A stretch of DNA of 64,000 nt from Colius striatus (taxonomy: Eukaryota > Chordata > Aves > Coliiformes > Coliidae). The stretch covers positions 1,426,001-1,490,000 of the forward strand of contig NC_084776.1 in the NCBI RefSeq assembly GCF_028858725.1. The letters run 5' to 3'. Below are positions 12,401 to 24,400 of the stretch, one piece after another. The notes beneath the pieces were generated by a model, which searched no databases, was not told where the DNA came from, and was given only the letters and a program-made list of their open reading frames with translations. Position 1 is the first letter of the stretch. Every line of letters starts with the position of its first letter. The translations under genes and the position numbers were made by a program.

Positions 12401-15400
12401 GGGGCACAACAGGCAGGGCAAGGGCTGCTGGAGGGTAGGAGGGTGGCTGTGGGCTCATACTCACTCCTGCCTGTCAGGGTTGGAGCTGCCAGGATGGTTG
12501 GGCACCTAGGAGTGGACTGGGATAACTGGAGGGATCTGAGTGGCTCCTGCCCTCGTTCTGTCTCAGCTACTGATCCATTAGGGATGGACATGAGGCTGTG
12601 GTGGCATTTCTGCTCAGCAGGAGCAAATGAAGGAGCTGGGGAAGCAAGGGAAGAAGGGAGGCAGATGGATGCAGGCTGCTTGAACCCAAGAAAATGCTGA
12701 TGCTGAAACCTGGGAGGAGGGAGACTGGCAGGATCACTGGAACTGATCCATGGTGTGGCTGGTTCCTGCCTCAGGATCAGCTCCAGCCCCAACACACATG
12801 ACTGTGGGCCCTACACACACTGTTTGGGGGTGTGTTGGTATTTTCCAGCAGCAGCCTGGGCTGGATATGGCCTTGCTCAGACTGGGGCATGGAGCTGGGT
12901 GGGAGCAAAAACCCTGTGGGTGCCAGGTCTCAGCTGGAGTGGGTGAGCACTGGGTGTCCTCGTTACCTCCCCGAGCTTGTTAGCACATTGCGTGTGACTG
13001 AGTGAGGGATGGGCAGTGCCAGGCCAGGAAGAAATATGCTGCTGTCAGTGGTGATGTGATTGTGCTAACGAAGGGGGATCAGAGCCCCCACGGGGCCTGG
13101 GGGTGTGCTGGGGCTGGTGCAGAGGCACCAGTGGCTGTGATGCTCTGCTGGTGCCACACAGCTCCTGGCCGTGGCTTTGGGCTGTGGGGATCTTGCACCT
13201 CTGTGGAGCTGGGATGGCTCAGGGTGCTGGGAGCAAAGAGATGTCCTGGGAGCATCTTCTCCTGCACAGGGAGGTGCTGGAGAGAACAAGGGCCAAGGTC
13301 ACTCAGAGCTGTTGGAGATGTGACAATACCAGAGACCTTGCCCATCCCAGTGGCTGCTGCTCTGTTTTGGGGTTCCCACTCTCTGCATCCCCAGAGCCAT
13401 CCCTGGGGGTCAATCTGGACTCTTTTCCCTACCATAGGCAGGAATGAGCTGACAGCAGCTCCCTGCCTCGCTGTCCCACCTGGCATCTCACAGCCTGGGC
13501 ATGCTGGCAATGCCTCCTGCCTGGGCACAGCCCTCGAGACCCCCCTGCCTGGGTCTGGGGACTGGCTGGCAGTGTGTGTCCCTCCCCCTGCTCCCCGTGC
13601 TGCTTTGGGGGTGCATCCTGCACCCTGCTTCCACCTTCCCACCCTTCTGCCCTGCCTGATGCCGACCACCTGCCTGGGCTGGGGGAAGGCCAGAGCCCCC
13701 TTGGCGGCCCCCTCCCCTTGCCCCCAGCCCCGCGGGGTGCAGGAATGCCTGTGCAGGGAAAGCCATGCCGGGCTCGGGTTGCCTGGGAACTGGGAAACCT
13801 GATCCCTGGGAACAGGGGCCGAGGGCAGGGGACATTCCTGGACTGCAGCTGGTCCCCAGCCCCCTTTGTCTCCCTGCTCTGATGGGGTGGCTGCACCCCT
13901 GCCCTTGGATCCCCAGGAATGGGGACTTGGGGCACGAGGGGCTCTCGGCCAGCCCTGGGGATGCTGTGACGGGCAGCTGGTGGCTGCTCTGCATTGTCAC
14001 CTCCCCCTGTGGATCAGTGTCACCTCCTGGCCAGCAGCCACCCTGGGCTGGGGAAGGCCCTGGGCACTGGGAGCAGCTGCTGCTGCGTGCCAGCAGCTGG
14101 GCATCCCACCCGGCAGCAGTGACGGAGCAGTGGCCATTCCAGGAATGCCAAAGCCACCTTCCCTCCCTTCCTCAGCAGCACTTGGCTGTGCCCATTCCCC
14201 CATGGCATGTGGCTGTCCTGAGCATGCTGGCAGCCTTCCCCCTGACCCATGGCAGCTGGAGGGAAACTGAGGCACGGGGCAGAGGTGACGGTGGAATGGG
14301 CTCTCATCAGTCCCTGCCCCGAGGTTCTGAGGCCCCTGGGATAGGGAAGCCTTGATGAGTTTGACCATTAGCAGAAAGAAACTGCTGAGCTAATTATAGC
14401 TGTGATAGCTAATTGCTTTTTTTTGCACTGCTGGGTGAGATGACAACCTGCAAATCCTCGTCTGTAACCTTGAGCCCTCCTGGCTCAGCGCAGCAGCAGC
14501 CGGGTCCTGCTGGGGCCCAGAGAGGGATGTGGATCTGTTGGTGGGAGCTGCTGGTCCCTGGAGGGGCTTCCCCAGGACACTTGGCTCTGGGTGTGAAGCT
14601 GGCAGGGGTTGGGGTGCCTGGCAGTGTCCTGCTGCCCTTGGGTTCAGAGGGTGGGTGTCCCTTGTGCCTCCTGTGGAGGGGGGATGTGTGGCAGAGGGGG
14701 AGATGAGGCTGTGGGGTGCAGCAGCAGTCAGCAGCGTGGCTGAGTTTGTGGTTTCCAACAAGCTGATGAAGGGAAATGTTATTTTTAGAGTCCCTTTATT
14801 GATCAGGGCACCTGTGCCCAGTCTTGAGCTCATAAATCCCATGAGCCAGAGAGCATTTCCCTGGGGTGACAGCGGGGCTGGGACCCACATGCACCTCCCT
14901 TCTGTGTGCAGGGTTGGGATGCATTTGCCAGCTTGTCCCCATCCTGCAGGGTCAACCCCCCCAGCACATCCCAGTTTGGTGGCTGGGAGCTGCAGCTGGG
15001 TGAGGAAATGGAGCTGAACCTCAGGTAGGGGCTGGGCATTAACTGGGGTTTTATGGAGTTATTTTTGTTCCTAATTTGTCCTTTCCTGGCACTTGCATCT
15101 CCTTAGCTGGCAGCAGTTGAGCACTGGGCTGCAGGTAGCTGTGCCCAGGGCTCAGACTGCCCTGGGGTCTCAGGGTGGGATGCTCAGTGCTTCCTTTCCT
15201 TCTTGCCTGGGCTTGGATCATGGGGCCAGGCTGAGAGCTTGGGGGGGAAGGTGGAGAGGGGGTCCCTTATGAATCTCATGTCCCCATCTCCTGGCAGCCC
15301 ACAGGACAGACAAGCTGCGGGATGCTGGCCCAGCGTGGGGCTGGGGCTCAGCCCACACAATGGCTCTGGTTTCAGCAACCAGCCTCCTGAATGCCTGCAA

Positions 15401-18400
15401 AACAGCTGATGGCCGTGCCGGGATGGAATGGGATTAGCTGCTGTTTCCAAAGGCAGCTCGTCCCGCCCAGCAGGACAATGCCCCCGCTGTGCCCCCACCT
15501 CACGCCTCAGCGTGCCAGCCCTGCTGCCCAGGGGCTTGCTGCTGGCTCCTGGGGAGATGGGGTGATGCCTCTTGCCCTGGCTCTCCCTGGGGGCGCTTTT
15601 GGGTTTGCCAAGCCCCTGGTGCCCCGGTGCTGGGTGCTGCCCAGGCTGCCGGGGCTGCTCCACACCCTGGCATGCAGCGGGGGCTTCAGTTTGCCCCGTG
15701 GCAACTCTGAGGGGCTGCACTCGACTTCTCACCCCACAGCTGAAATGGAGAAGCAAATGTCATGGTGTGAGGGGCTTTGCAGAGCGGGTGCCCACTGCCC
15801 TGCACCCCCTGGGCTGGGGCTGCAGAGGGGAGCAGGGGCTCATCTCGGGGCAGGAGCCGCAGCTGCAGCGCTGCCGGGGTGTGTGCTGGAGTGAATTGAT
15901 GTTTATTTTCATAATGAGTTCTCAATGCATTCCCAAACTAATAAAATCAACTCATTAGGGCGATATGTTTAATTCAGAGCTCTGCTGTGGCGAGAGCCCT
16001 CCCCGCTGGCTGCACACCGCGAGCGCCCAGCGCCCAGCCTCTGCCTGCGCGCCGGGGAAGGGGAGGGGTCCGTGGGGGGCTTCATCACCCTGTGTTCTCC
16101 ATTCTTCTTGCATGCACGGTGGAAAGAAGGGCTGGGAGGGGAGGGCTGAGCTGCCAGCGTGCTTCACCTGGGGCACTGGTGGAGCTTCACTCCATGGCTT
16201 CTCCCCCCATACGCTTCACGTCAGGATGAGCAGCGGCTGAGCAAAAGCCCCTCTGGCTGGGACAGCCACAAGTGTGGAAAGGAGTGCAACGACCAGAGCT
16301 TGCTTCTCTCAATTCTGGCAATCCAAGGCTGTGGTTGATGGCTGGAGGGGGCTTGGCAGGGCTGGAGGGGGATTGCCAGGCTCTGAGTTACTCCCCACCC
16401 CAACACACACGTCTGGGAAGGAAAAGCTTTGGAAAAGGCTTTTTATTCCAAGGAAAACTCGTGTTTGCCGTCATGCTGCAGCTATTTCTGGTTCAAGTGA
16501 GCAATGCAATGACTAATTAATACTTTGGAAAAAGGAGGGCTGGGCAACACCCCAGTAAATGGGTGAGTGCCTGGTGCCCGTTGGCTTGGGGCTGTGGGGA
16601 CCTGCAGCTGCCAGCACCATCGTCCCCCTGGGCACGGGGCGGGCTGGGGGAGCTGGCACAGTGTTTTCCGTGCCCTGGGGCTGGAGGCTTCCTCAGCGCC
16701 AGGGGAAAGGCTGAGGGGGGATTTTCTTGTGGTTTCTCTCTGTGTCACTGTCTGTTTCCTGGGTTGGGAAATGCTGCCTCGTGGGGAGCCTGGAGAGCAG
16801 CTGCCCGGCTGCTGGGGCCCTTGTGGGGTGGGGGACGTGCTGAGCAGCCTGGGTAGGATGCAGGGGACAGCGAGGAGGGGATGGGCACCCCTCACAGAAG
16901 TGCTGTCCCATGTGCTGTGGAGGCTCCTGCAGGGCAGGTCTGTTGGTGGCTTTGTTGTCCCATCCCTCTGTGGTGACTGCAGGAGCCACCACAGCTCAGA
17001 GCTGTGATTGCCTTTCAGGAATACCCAGAGGACACACTCAATGTGCCCTGTGGGGCCAAACCCAGGAGCTGTGCTGCATGGCACTGGGGCTCATGTGCCA
17101 CCATCCCACCCAGTGCCAGGAGCAGCCTGGGGTTGGGGTCCAGGGCTGTTGGGAACCCCCACCCTGCTTGGTATGGGGTCTAGGGGGTGATGTGTGTCTG
17201 TCCTACCTCTCCTCACTGTTTTGGAGTATCTCCTGGGGAAATGAGCTGCAGGATGTGGCCCCTCTGCCAGTGTTGAGTCACTCTCTGGGTGTCTGTGACT
17301 CACAGCAGTGACCCAGATACGGCGGCGCTGCGGAATCGCGGGGTCGGGTGCGAGGATCTGAGGCATCAGAAGGAGTTTGCTGGGGAAGGAGTTTCAGCTG
17401 GAGCCTGGAGTTTGTTCAGCAACCCCAGCTGGGGCTGGGGCTGTGCCCTGCATGAGGACAGCCTGCAGCCCTGGGGGCTGTGCCACCCACAGCCATGCAG
17501 TCCTGGGGACATGCTCCTGGGCTGAGGGGGCTCCTGTCCGCCCCAGGACCATCCATGCGTGGCCCCTTTGCTGTGGGTCCCTTGCAGCTCCATGGGTTTG
17601 TGTTCTGAGTTCTGTCCCTTTGGGGACAGGCTCCCAGGGTCCATGTGCTCGAGATGTGGGGGTCCAAAGGAGCACAAAACTCCTCTTGTCAGCCCTCCCC
17701 CAGGCTTGTGGGCTGGGGACACACAGCAGTGCCATGTGTGTGCTTCTCTTTGGGGTTTCCTGCAAAGGGAAGTGTTATTTTTTCCAGGCAGGGCAGAGGG
17801 GCTGGGTGTGGGAGGGCAGGCAGGGACGGGCAGGCACACAGCCCCACTCTGTTCCCAGCCACAGTGCTGAATGGGATGCTGTTCCCCAGCCAGGGCTGAC
17901 GTCTCTGCCTTGGCTCTGGGAGCATCTCCAGCTTTACCTGGCCCATACTGGCACTGGGGTGCCACAGGGGCTGATGCCAAGGGATGATGCTGGCACAGTC
18001 CTGGCTCTGCCACAGAGGGTTGGTCCCCAGGTCTGGGGGACAGAGGTTACGTGGTGTTTGAGATGGGATTGTCAGAATGACACTGCAAAGGGGTCATCAT
18101 CTCCAGCTTCACTGCAGGGAGAAGGAAGGTCCTGAACAGGCAGGAGCTCGATGTCCCTTTGGCAAACAGCCCTTGTCCCGTGGAGCTGTGCCCCATCCTT
18201 CCCTGTGCTTCCCCATCCCTGGAGGGTTTGGCCAGGTACAGCCAAGCCTCCAGCTCAGCCCATGGCCCAGGGAGCCCCTGAGAGCCCTGCTGCAAGAGCA
18301 GCTTGTTATGGAGCCATCCTGCTTTTAATTAACAAATTAAAATCCTAGTTAACAATCCAGCCCCAGGGCTGTTGGAGGCTGGAGGAAGCTGGAGTGTTTG

Positions 18401-21400
18401 TTATGGAAACAGCAGTTAATTAACAAATAAATAAATAAGTGGAGGCCTGGAGACAGATGTGGGAGGAGGAAGGGGAGATGGCAGTGCTGGGGGTGTCCCT
18501 GGCAGGAGGCAGTGTGGGAGGACAGTGGTCATTCATCCATCCATCCATCCAGCCATCCATCCATCGGTCCTGGGGGCTGCTGTGGTCCTGCCAGGCGGTG
18601 CCAACCTCACTCAGCCTCACTGGGTGTGAGGGGATGGATCCTGGCTTGTGCTGGCTGTGCCACAGCAGATGCCAGGGCCACCTTGGCTGGGTTTGGGGCT
18701 CCTGGTCTCTGCCTGGGCTTTGCTGAGCTCTGGAAATGGCACCCAGTGCCTCGTCGCCCACCTCGAGGCCAGGGACCCGAGGCACCGCGGTGTCACCCTG
18801 CCTGTCTCACCGTGGGGACTGATGTGGGGCTGTGACCCCCTGCCAGCCCACACCAGGTCTCTGCAGGGTTTTGTGGGGGGTGAGGAGGTGGCAGAGCCTG
18901 CAGCCCTCACACTGCTTCACCTTTCCAGAGGCTTAAGGGAAGAACATGAGTCGAGGAGCCGTCTCAGCGTCACCCGAGCGGGAGCCGTCCTCTGAGCAGC
19001 TGCTGAGGGTCTGTGTCTCCCTCAGCCTCCCACCTAATCCACTTAACACACCTCTGCAATCGGCTTATGGCCTGTAAGAGACCCCAAATCTCCTTGAAGC
19101 CAGGCAGAGGGGAGTGGGGCAGCGGTGCTGGAGCTGTGGGCTCTGCCAGGTCCAAGCTGGCTCCTTGCTGGGGTTCAGCTGCCCTCCTTTGCTGGACCCC
19201 TCCTGCAGTGTGGGTGACAGTGGGCTTGCAGCCTTGCAGAGAGGTGGCCCCATGCCCCGAGGGCTCCTCCACCACCAAGACCTTTTTTCCTGGCCAAAGC
19301 AACTGCACAAACAGGTGTAAAGGTGCTGAGCTTCACCCGTGTTGCTCGAGCTCAACAGCCAGGCTGCCCTTGGCTGCCAGCCCTCCTGCTGCCTGTGTCC
19401 CTTCACCTTGGCACAGAGCAGATGCCCGTGCTGTGAGAGGGCTGAGGGGTTCAGTGTGAGGCATCAGAGCAGAGAGGGGTGTGTTGGGCAGCGAGGTCGT
19501 TGCAGGGCACGTGCTGGAGGCAGATGGTTGGAGGGCACAGGGTGCCTGTGCAGCTTCCCAGCTGCACCATTCTGCTCCAGCTCTTCCCCCAGGGGCTGTG
19601 CTGGTGCTTGGTGATGGGCAGGATTGGCACAGCACCTGGCACAGCTCCAGGCTTTGCTGCTGGAGGGATGTGGCCCCTGTGAGATGCTCCCTGGTGCCCT
19701 GAAGAGCAGCACAGCCCCGCTCCAACCTGCCGATGGCTCAGGGCTGCAGCCCCTCTGCTGAGCAACAAAAGCTGATTCTATTCCTGTGCTCTCAGCGTGA
19801 TTGGGGCCGAGCAAGGGAGGCTCTGCAGCCTCTTCTGCCTCAGCTAAAAACCTTCTTAGCTCTGCTCTGCACTCCAGCACAAGCTGCTCCTTTTTGGTGT
19901 GGCTCCCAGCTATAGCCCCCGTCCTCTCCCTGCTGCTTGAGGTTTGGCTCGGACTGTGGTGCTGGGGGAGGGACTGAGCCAAAGCCCCCTGCTCCTGTCT
20001 CGGGCTGTGGAGGAGCAAGGCTGCCTCTGCCAAGCAGGGAAATCACAGCCAGGGAAGGATTTTCCAGGCAGTGAAGGAGAGGGCTGAGGTGAGCAGCCCC
20101 AGTGTAGAGCAGCACTGGCCATAGGGCACTATTTTCAGTTCCTCTTCTGTCTCAGCTCGTGTTTTGCTGCCCAGAAACTTCCTGGGACAGGGTAGGTGTG
20201 ATGATGGGGATGCCACAGCCCAGCTGCACCCCCAGGGCTGGATGGTGGTGTGTGTGGGGCAGGGGCTGCCTGGGACATGTGGGTCCTCAGTGTCAAACTG
20301 GGGCTGCACCTGCCCTTGGGAGAGAGCATGCAGTGGGAAGCCACTGAGGGGATGGGGAGGAGGGAAATGCAGTGGGATCAGGCTGTGGGGACCAGGGGGA
20401 TGATGCTCTCCAGTGTGCTGTGGCAACAGGAGCAGCCTGCTGCCATCCCATGCCCCCAGCAGCATTCCAGAGAGCCCTTTGGGTTGGAAAAGCCCCTGAA
20501 GCTGCTGCAGTCCCAGCCCTCCCCTCACCCTGCCCAGCACAGCACAGCCCTCAGCACCTCAGCTCCATGCCTTTGGGATCCCTGCAGGGCTGGGCACTGC
20601 CCCAGCTCCCTGGGCAGCCTGGCACAGGGGCTGACACCCCTCTGGCTGAGTTTCCCACCATTGCTCTCACAGCCTCGTGCTGCCAGCACATACCAACCCC
20701 CCCCTTGCCCAGCTCTAAATAATGCAGGAAGGCAAATGCCACCCGTGGGAGCTGTGGATAAACACTGGCAATGGCTGAGAAATGGAGCCTGTCCTTGGGC
20801 AGACACCTCACCCTGCTGTGCTGGGACACGCTGCCTGTCTCGCTGGGCTGGCACAGGTAGGGATGGAAGGGAGGAGCTGGAGCAGAGCTGCTGAGGGCAC
20901 TGGAGCATTGGAAATTGCATTTCATGGGCAGGCAGGCTGGGATACCAACCCCAGCCCCAGCCCCAGCCGGGTGCTCTGAGAGCAGATAAGATTTGATTAA
21001 GAAGGCTGCTGTTAATTTATGGCGAGTACAGGGGCGATAGCAGAGAGGTTGCTTCTAATTAATAGCCAGGAGGAGAGTTTTAAGGCTCTTGGTCTCTGTG
21101 TGGGGGAAGAAGGGGAGGGTGAGAAAAAGCAGGGAAGGAAAGGAGTGAAGTTAGTTGTGAGGATTCATGGATACAGCTCCAGTTAGAAGTTGTTTTTAGA
21201 AGAACACCCTCAAATTGAAGATGTGGGTGAGGGTGAGCAGGGGGAGGCTGAGTCCCAGCCCTGCAGGGATCCCAAAGCTGTGGAGCTGAGGTGCTGAGGG
21301 CTGCGGGTCAGTGCTGGGCTGGGCAGGGTGAGGGGAGGGCTGGCACTGCAGCAGCTTTGATAACCCAAAGGACTCTGATTCTGACACCCATGTGCCCAGA

Positions 21401-24400
21401 GTCCCCCAGTCCCGGGGTGAGTGGAGAGTCCCTCAGCCCCCATCCCCGTCTCTGTGCTGCAGCTTGAGGGCTGTGCAGGGACCCCTCGCTGGGGGCAGGG
21501 CTGGGGGTCCTGGCAGAGCAGGGCTGGTGCCAGCTGAAGGGTGTTTTCCCCTGTGGCATCCTCGTGGTTGGAGCCTGTGCCGTGCCGCTTCGCCGCGGCG
21601 GTTGCTGTGTGCCAGGCACAGCCGAGAGGAGCGAGGGGGCTTTGGCACAGAGCCTCAACACACTGCCACGGGGCACAGGACCCTTTGCTGGGGCTGTTTT
21701 GGTGACAACCTGCTTTTGCTGGGTGGTGAGGGGGGAGCTGGGCTCTGCCAGGAGCCCTGTGCCAGGGGAGTGCCGTGGCACAGCCACACTCACGGCTCCG
21801 CTGTCTCTGGGGCTGGCTCAGGGTGCTTTGTGCCTGCCCAGGTGCTGTGAGGACGAGCAGGGCTCAGCCAGGATGCTCCTGCCACCTTGTCCCCACGCTT
21901 GGCTTTGTCCCTGGCACCCACCTGGGTGCCTCCTGCCCAGCTCCAGCTCGGCAGCACGTTGTGTCTGCAGCTCCCCAGGTGCTGGGAGCGTTCAGCATTG
22001 CGATTCTGTGTTTGCTTTTTGTGACGGGGATGGAGCCTCATCTCAGGAATACAAATGGCTCTGGCTGCAGTGGCTAATCCCCAGCACCTGCTGGCCACCC
22101 AGCACGGGCAGCCCACCGTGGTGGGCACAGCAGGGCTGTGCTGGGGCATTGCACTGGGCTGCTGGCCCTGCAGCTGTGCCCTTGGTGCCCACAGACCCAG
22201 TTAATCAGCTCTGGGGACTTTCCCACTAGCCACTGGAAAAATGGATGCCTCCCAACCCCATGCTGCCATCTGACAAGCAGGAGATGTAACTTAGCCCAGG
22301 GATGGCCCCTTGAGGTGAGGGGGAGTGGGCTGGGGGGCTTTGTCTCTCCCTGGGCAGCTCCCTTGGGCACATGGCCCCAGCTGGGCTGGACACAGAGGGG
22401 GCTTGGTCCTCCCAGTTGCCCCCAGATCCCCTCCCAGTAACCCCTAAACCCTCCCAGTCCCTCACAGTAGCTCCCCAGTGCCTCTCAGTCCCTCCCAGTT
22501 GCCCCCCAATCCCATTCCAGTCCCTCCCAGTAGCCCAAGTCACCCTCCCAGTAACCCTCCCAGTCCTGTGGCTCATCCCCAGCAAGAGGATGAATCCCCT
22601 GGGGCCACCCCTCATTGCACCCAACCAGGGCTGTGACCCCATGCAGGGTGAGGGGGGTGCTCAGGGACCTTCAGGTGCTGTGTTTGGGGGTGTTGGGGGT
22701 ACCCTGGTGACATTAACCCCTCCCCTGCCGTGCTGCTGCAGGCTCCCCAGCCCCCCCAGCCCCGGCTGCAGGGCGGCTGCTGCAGCACCAGCACGTTCCA
22801 CAGATGAATAATAAAAACAAAGGGAAATTACCCTCCTCTTGGAGCCCGTTTTATGAATAAAACAATTATTCTGGTAATTGAAAAAATGTGTCGTTAAATT
22901 AAATGCAGTGCTTCCTATTAACGTTTTAGTGGATTGCTGCCTCTCTGCTTCTTCCCCTCCCTCTTTTTCCCTCCCTCCCCCCCCCTCCCTCCCTCCTGCC
23001 TCTGCTGGCGGCTACAGCCTGGTAATTATAGCAGAGGGTTTCGCTTTCTCTTTATTGTTTTTTAATCTCTGCGTGCTGCCAGCGAGAGGCTGGTGCACAG
23101 GAGATTCAGCTGCATCCCCCCGTGCTGGGAGCAGCTCAGGGGGCTGCCAGTGCACAGGAGATTCAGCTGCATCCCTCCCCATGCTGGGGGCAGCTCAGGA
23201 GGCTGCCAGTGGCTGATGGACAGGAGATTCAGCTGCATCCCTCCCCGTGCTGGGGGCAGCTCAGGGGGCTGCCAGTGCACAGGAGATTCAGCTGCATCCC
23301 TCCCCGTGCTGGGGGCAGCTCAGGGGGCTGGAGCAGGAGTGCAGAGCTGTGGGGTGGCAGTGCCAGGTGGCTCTGCCAGCTCTGCTGCTCTGCTTTTTGG
23401 GCAGGGATGCTCTGGGAGGGATGTGGGGAGCACTGCAAAGCTGGAGGAGACCAGGGACATGGCTCTGTCCCTACTCCTGTGGTTGAGGTGGGCTGCAGGC
23501 AGTGGGCAGTGCTTGCCCAGGGATGCCCCAAGGAGAGACCCCTGGGATGGGAGGGAGGTGGTTGTGCTGTTCCCTGTCAGGCAGATGTTGGTGCTGAGTG
23601 CTGGTGCCTGCTGTTGGTTGGGCTCCATTGGGTGCTTAGGGGAAGTTAGGTCTGATTCAGGGCATCCCATGGGCACTGGTGTGTTTGGGGCTGCCTGGTG
23701 CATCCCACTCTCAGTCTGATTCATGTCAATGAGCAGAAGTGGGCACTGGGCTCAGCAGCTGCTGACTGGGGAGCTGGGGAGGGAGAGGCTGGGTATCCCT
23801 CCATCCCTGAGGGCTGAAGCTGAGCAGGGGTGGGGACTATGTTGTCCCTGTCATCACTGTGCCAGGCAGGAGGGGACCCTGTGCCTGCCCCTGCTTCTAC
23901 TAGACATCCACAGCAAGGACAGGAGAAGGACCAGGGCGTCCTGTAAGCTTCTGGTCCTTTGTGGGTGCCCAGGCAACCTGTGGGGTTGGGTCTGGTGGCC
24001 CCATCCCCATCTTATCTCTGCTTGCCAGGGTTTGCTGAGCATGGGAGGATCTCACCCTCCTTCCCCCCTTAATAGCCCCCTGCCCTTTGCAGCCACCCCT
24101 GATTCCTCTGTGCTTAAAACTCCTTGTCCCTTCCCATCAAGAGGGATTTGAAGCTGGGGAGAAGGGGCTTAGTTCCCAGCTCACCCATTACACTGGGAAT
24201 TAGGATCCATTACGGCTCTTTGAGCACGACAGGATCCCCCTGCCCTACATCCACACCCCCTCCCCAGCACTAATGCACCAGACTGAGCCCTGGCTCCTGC
24301 AGCCCTGATGTAAATAAAGTGCAGAGACAAAGATTGTGATCCCATTAGGCAGGATTAGTGCCTTGCCAGGCCCTGGCATTAAAATGTCATCGGCACCGGG

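Noticed and set aside
11884-12795. 303-codon open frame on the - strand in intron 1
   Set aside because: No similarity to any protein I know and low-complexity Ser/Pro/Leu content; a chance open frame in GC-rich intron.
23093-23330. CRISPR-like direct repeat array
   Set aside because: The units abut directly without unique spacers, and the setting is a vertebrate intron. It is a minisatellite.
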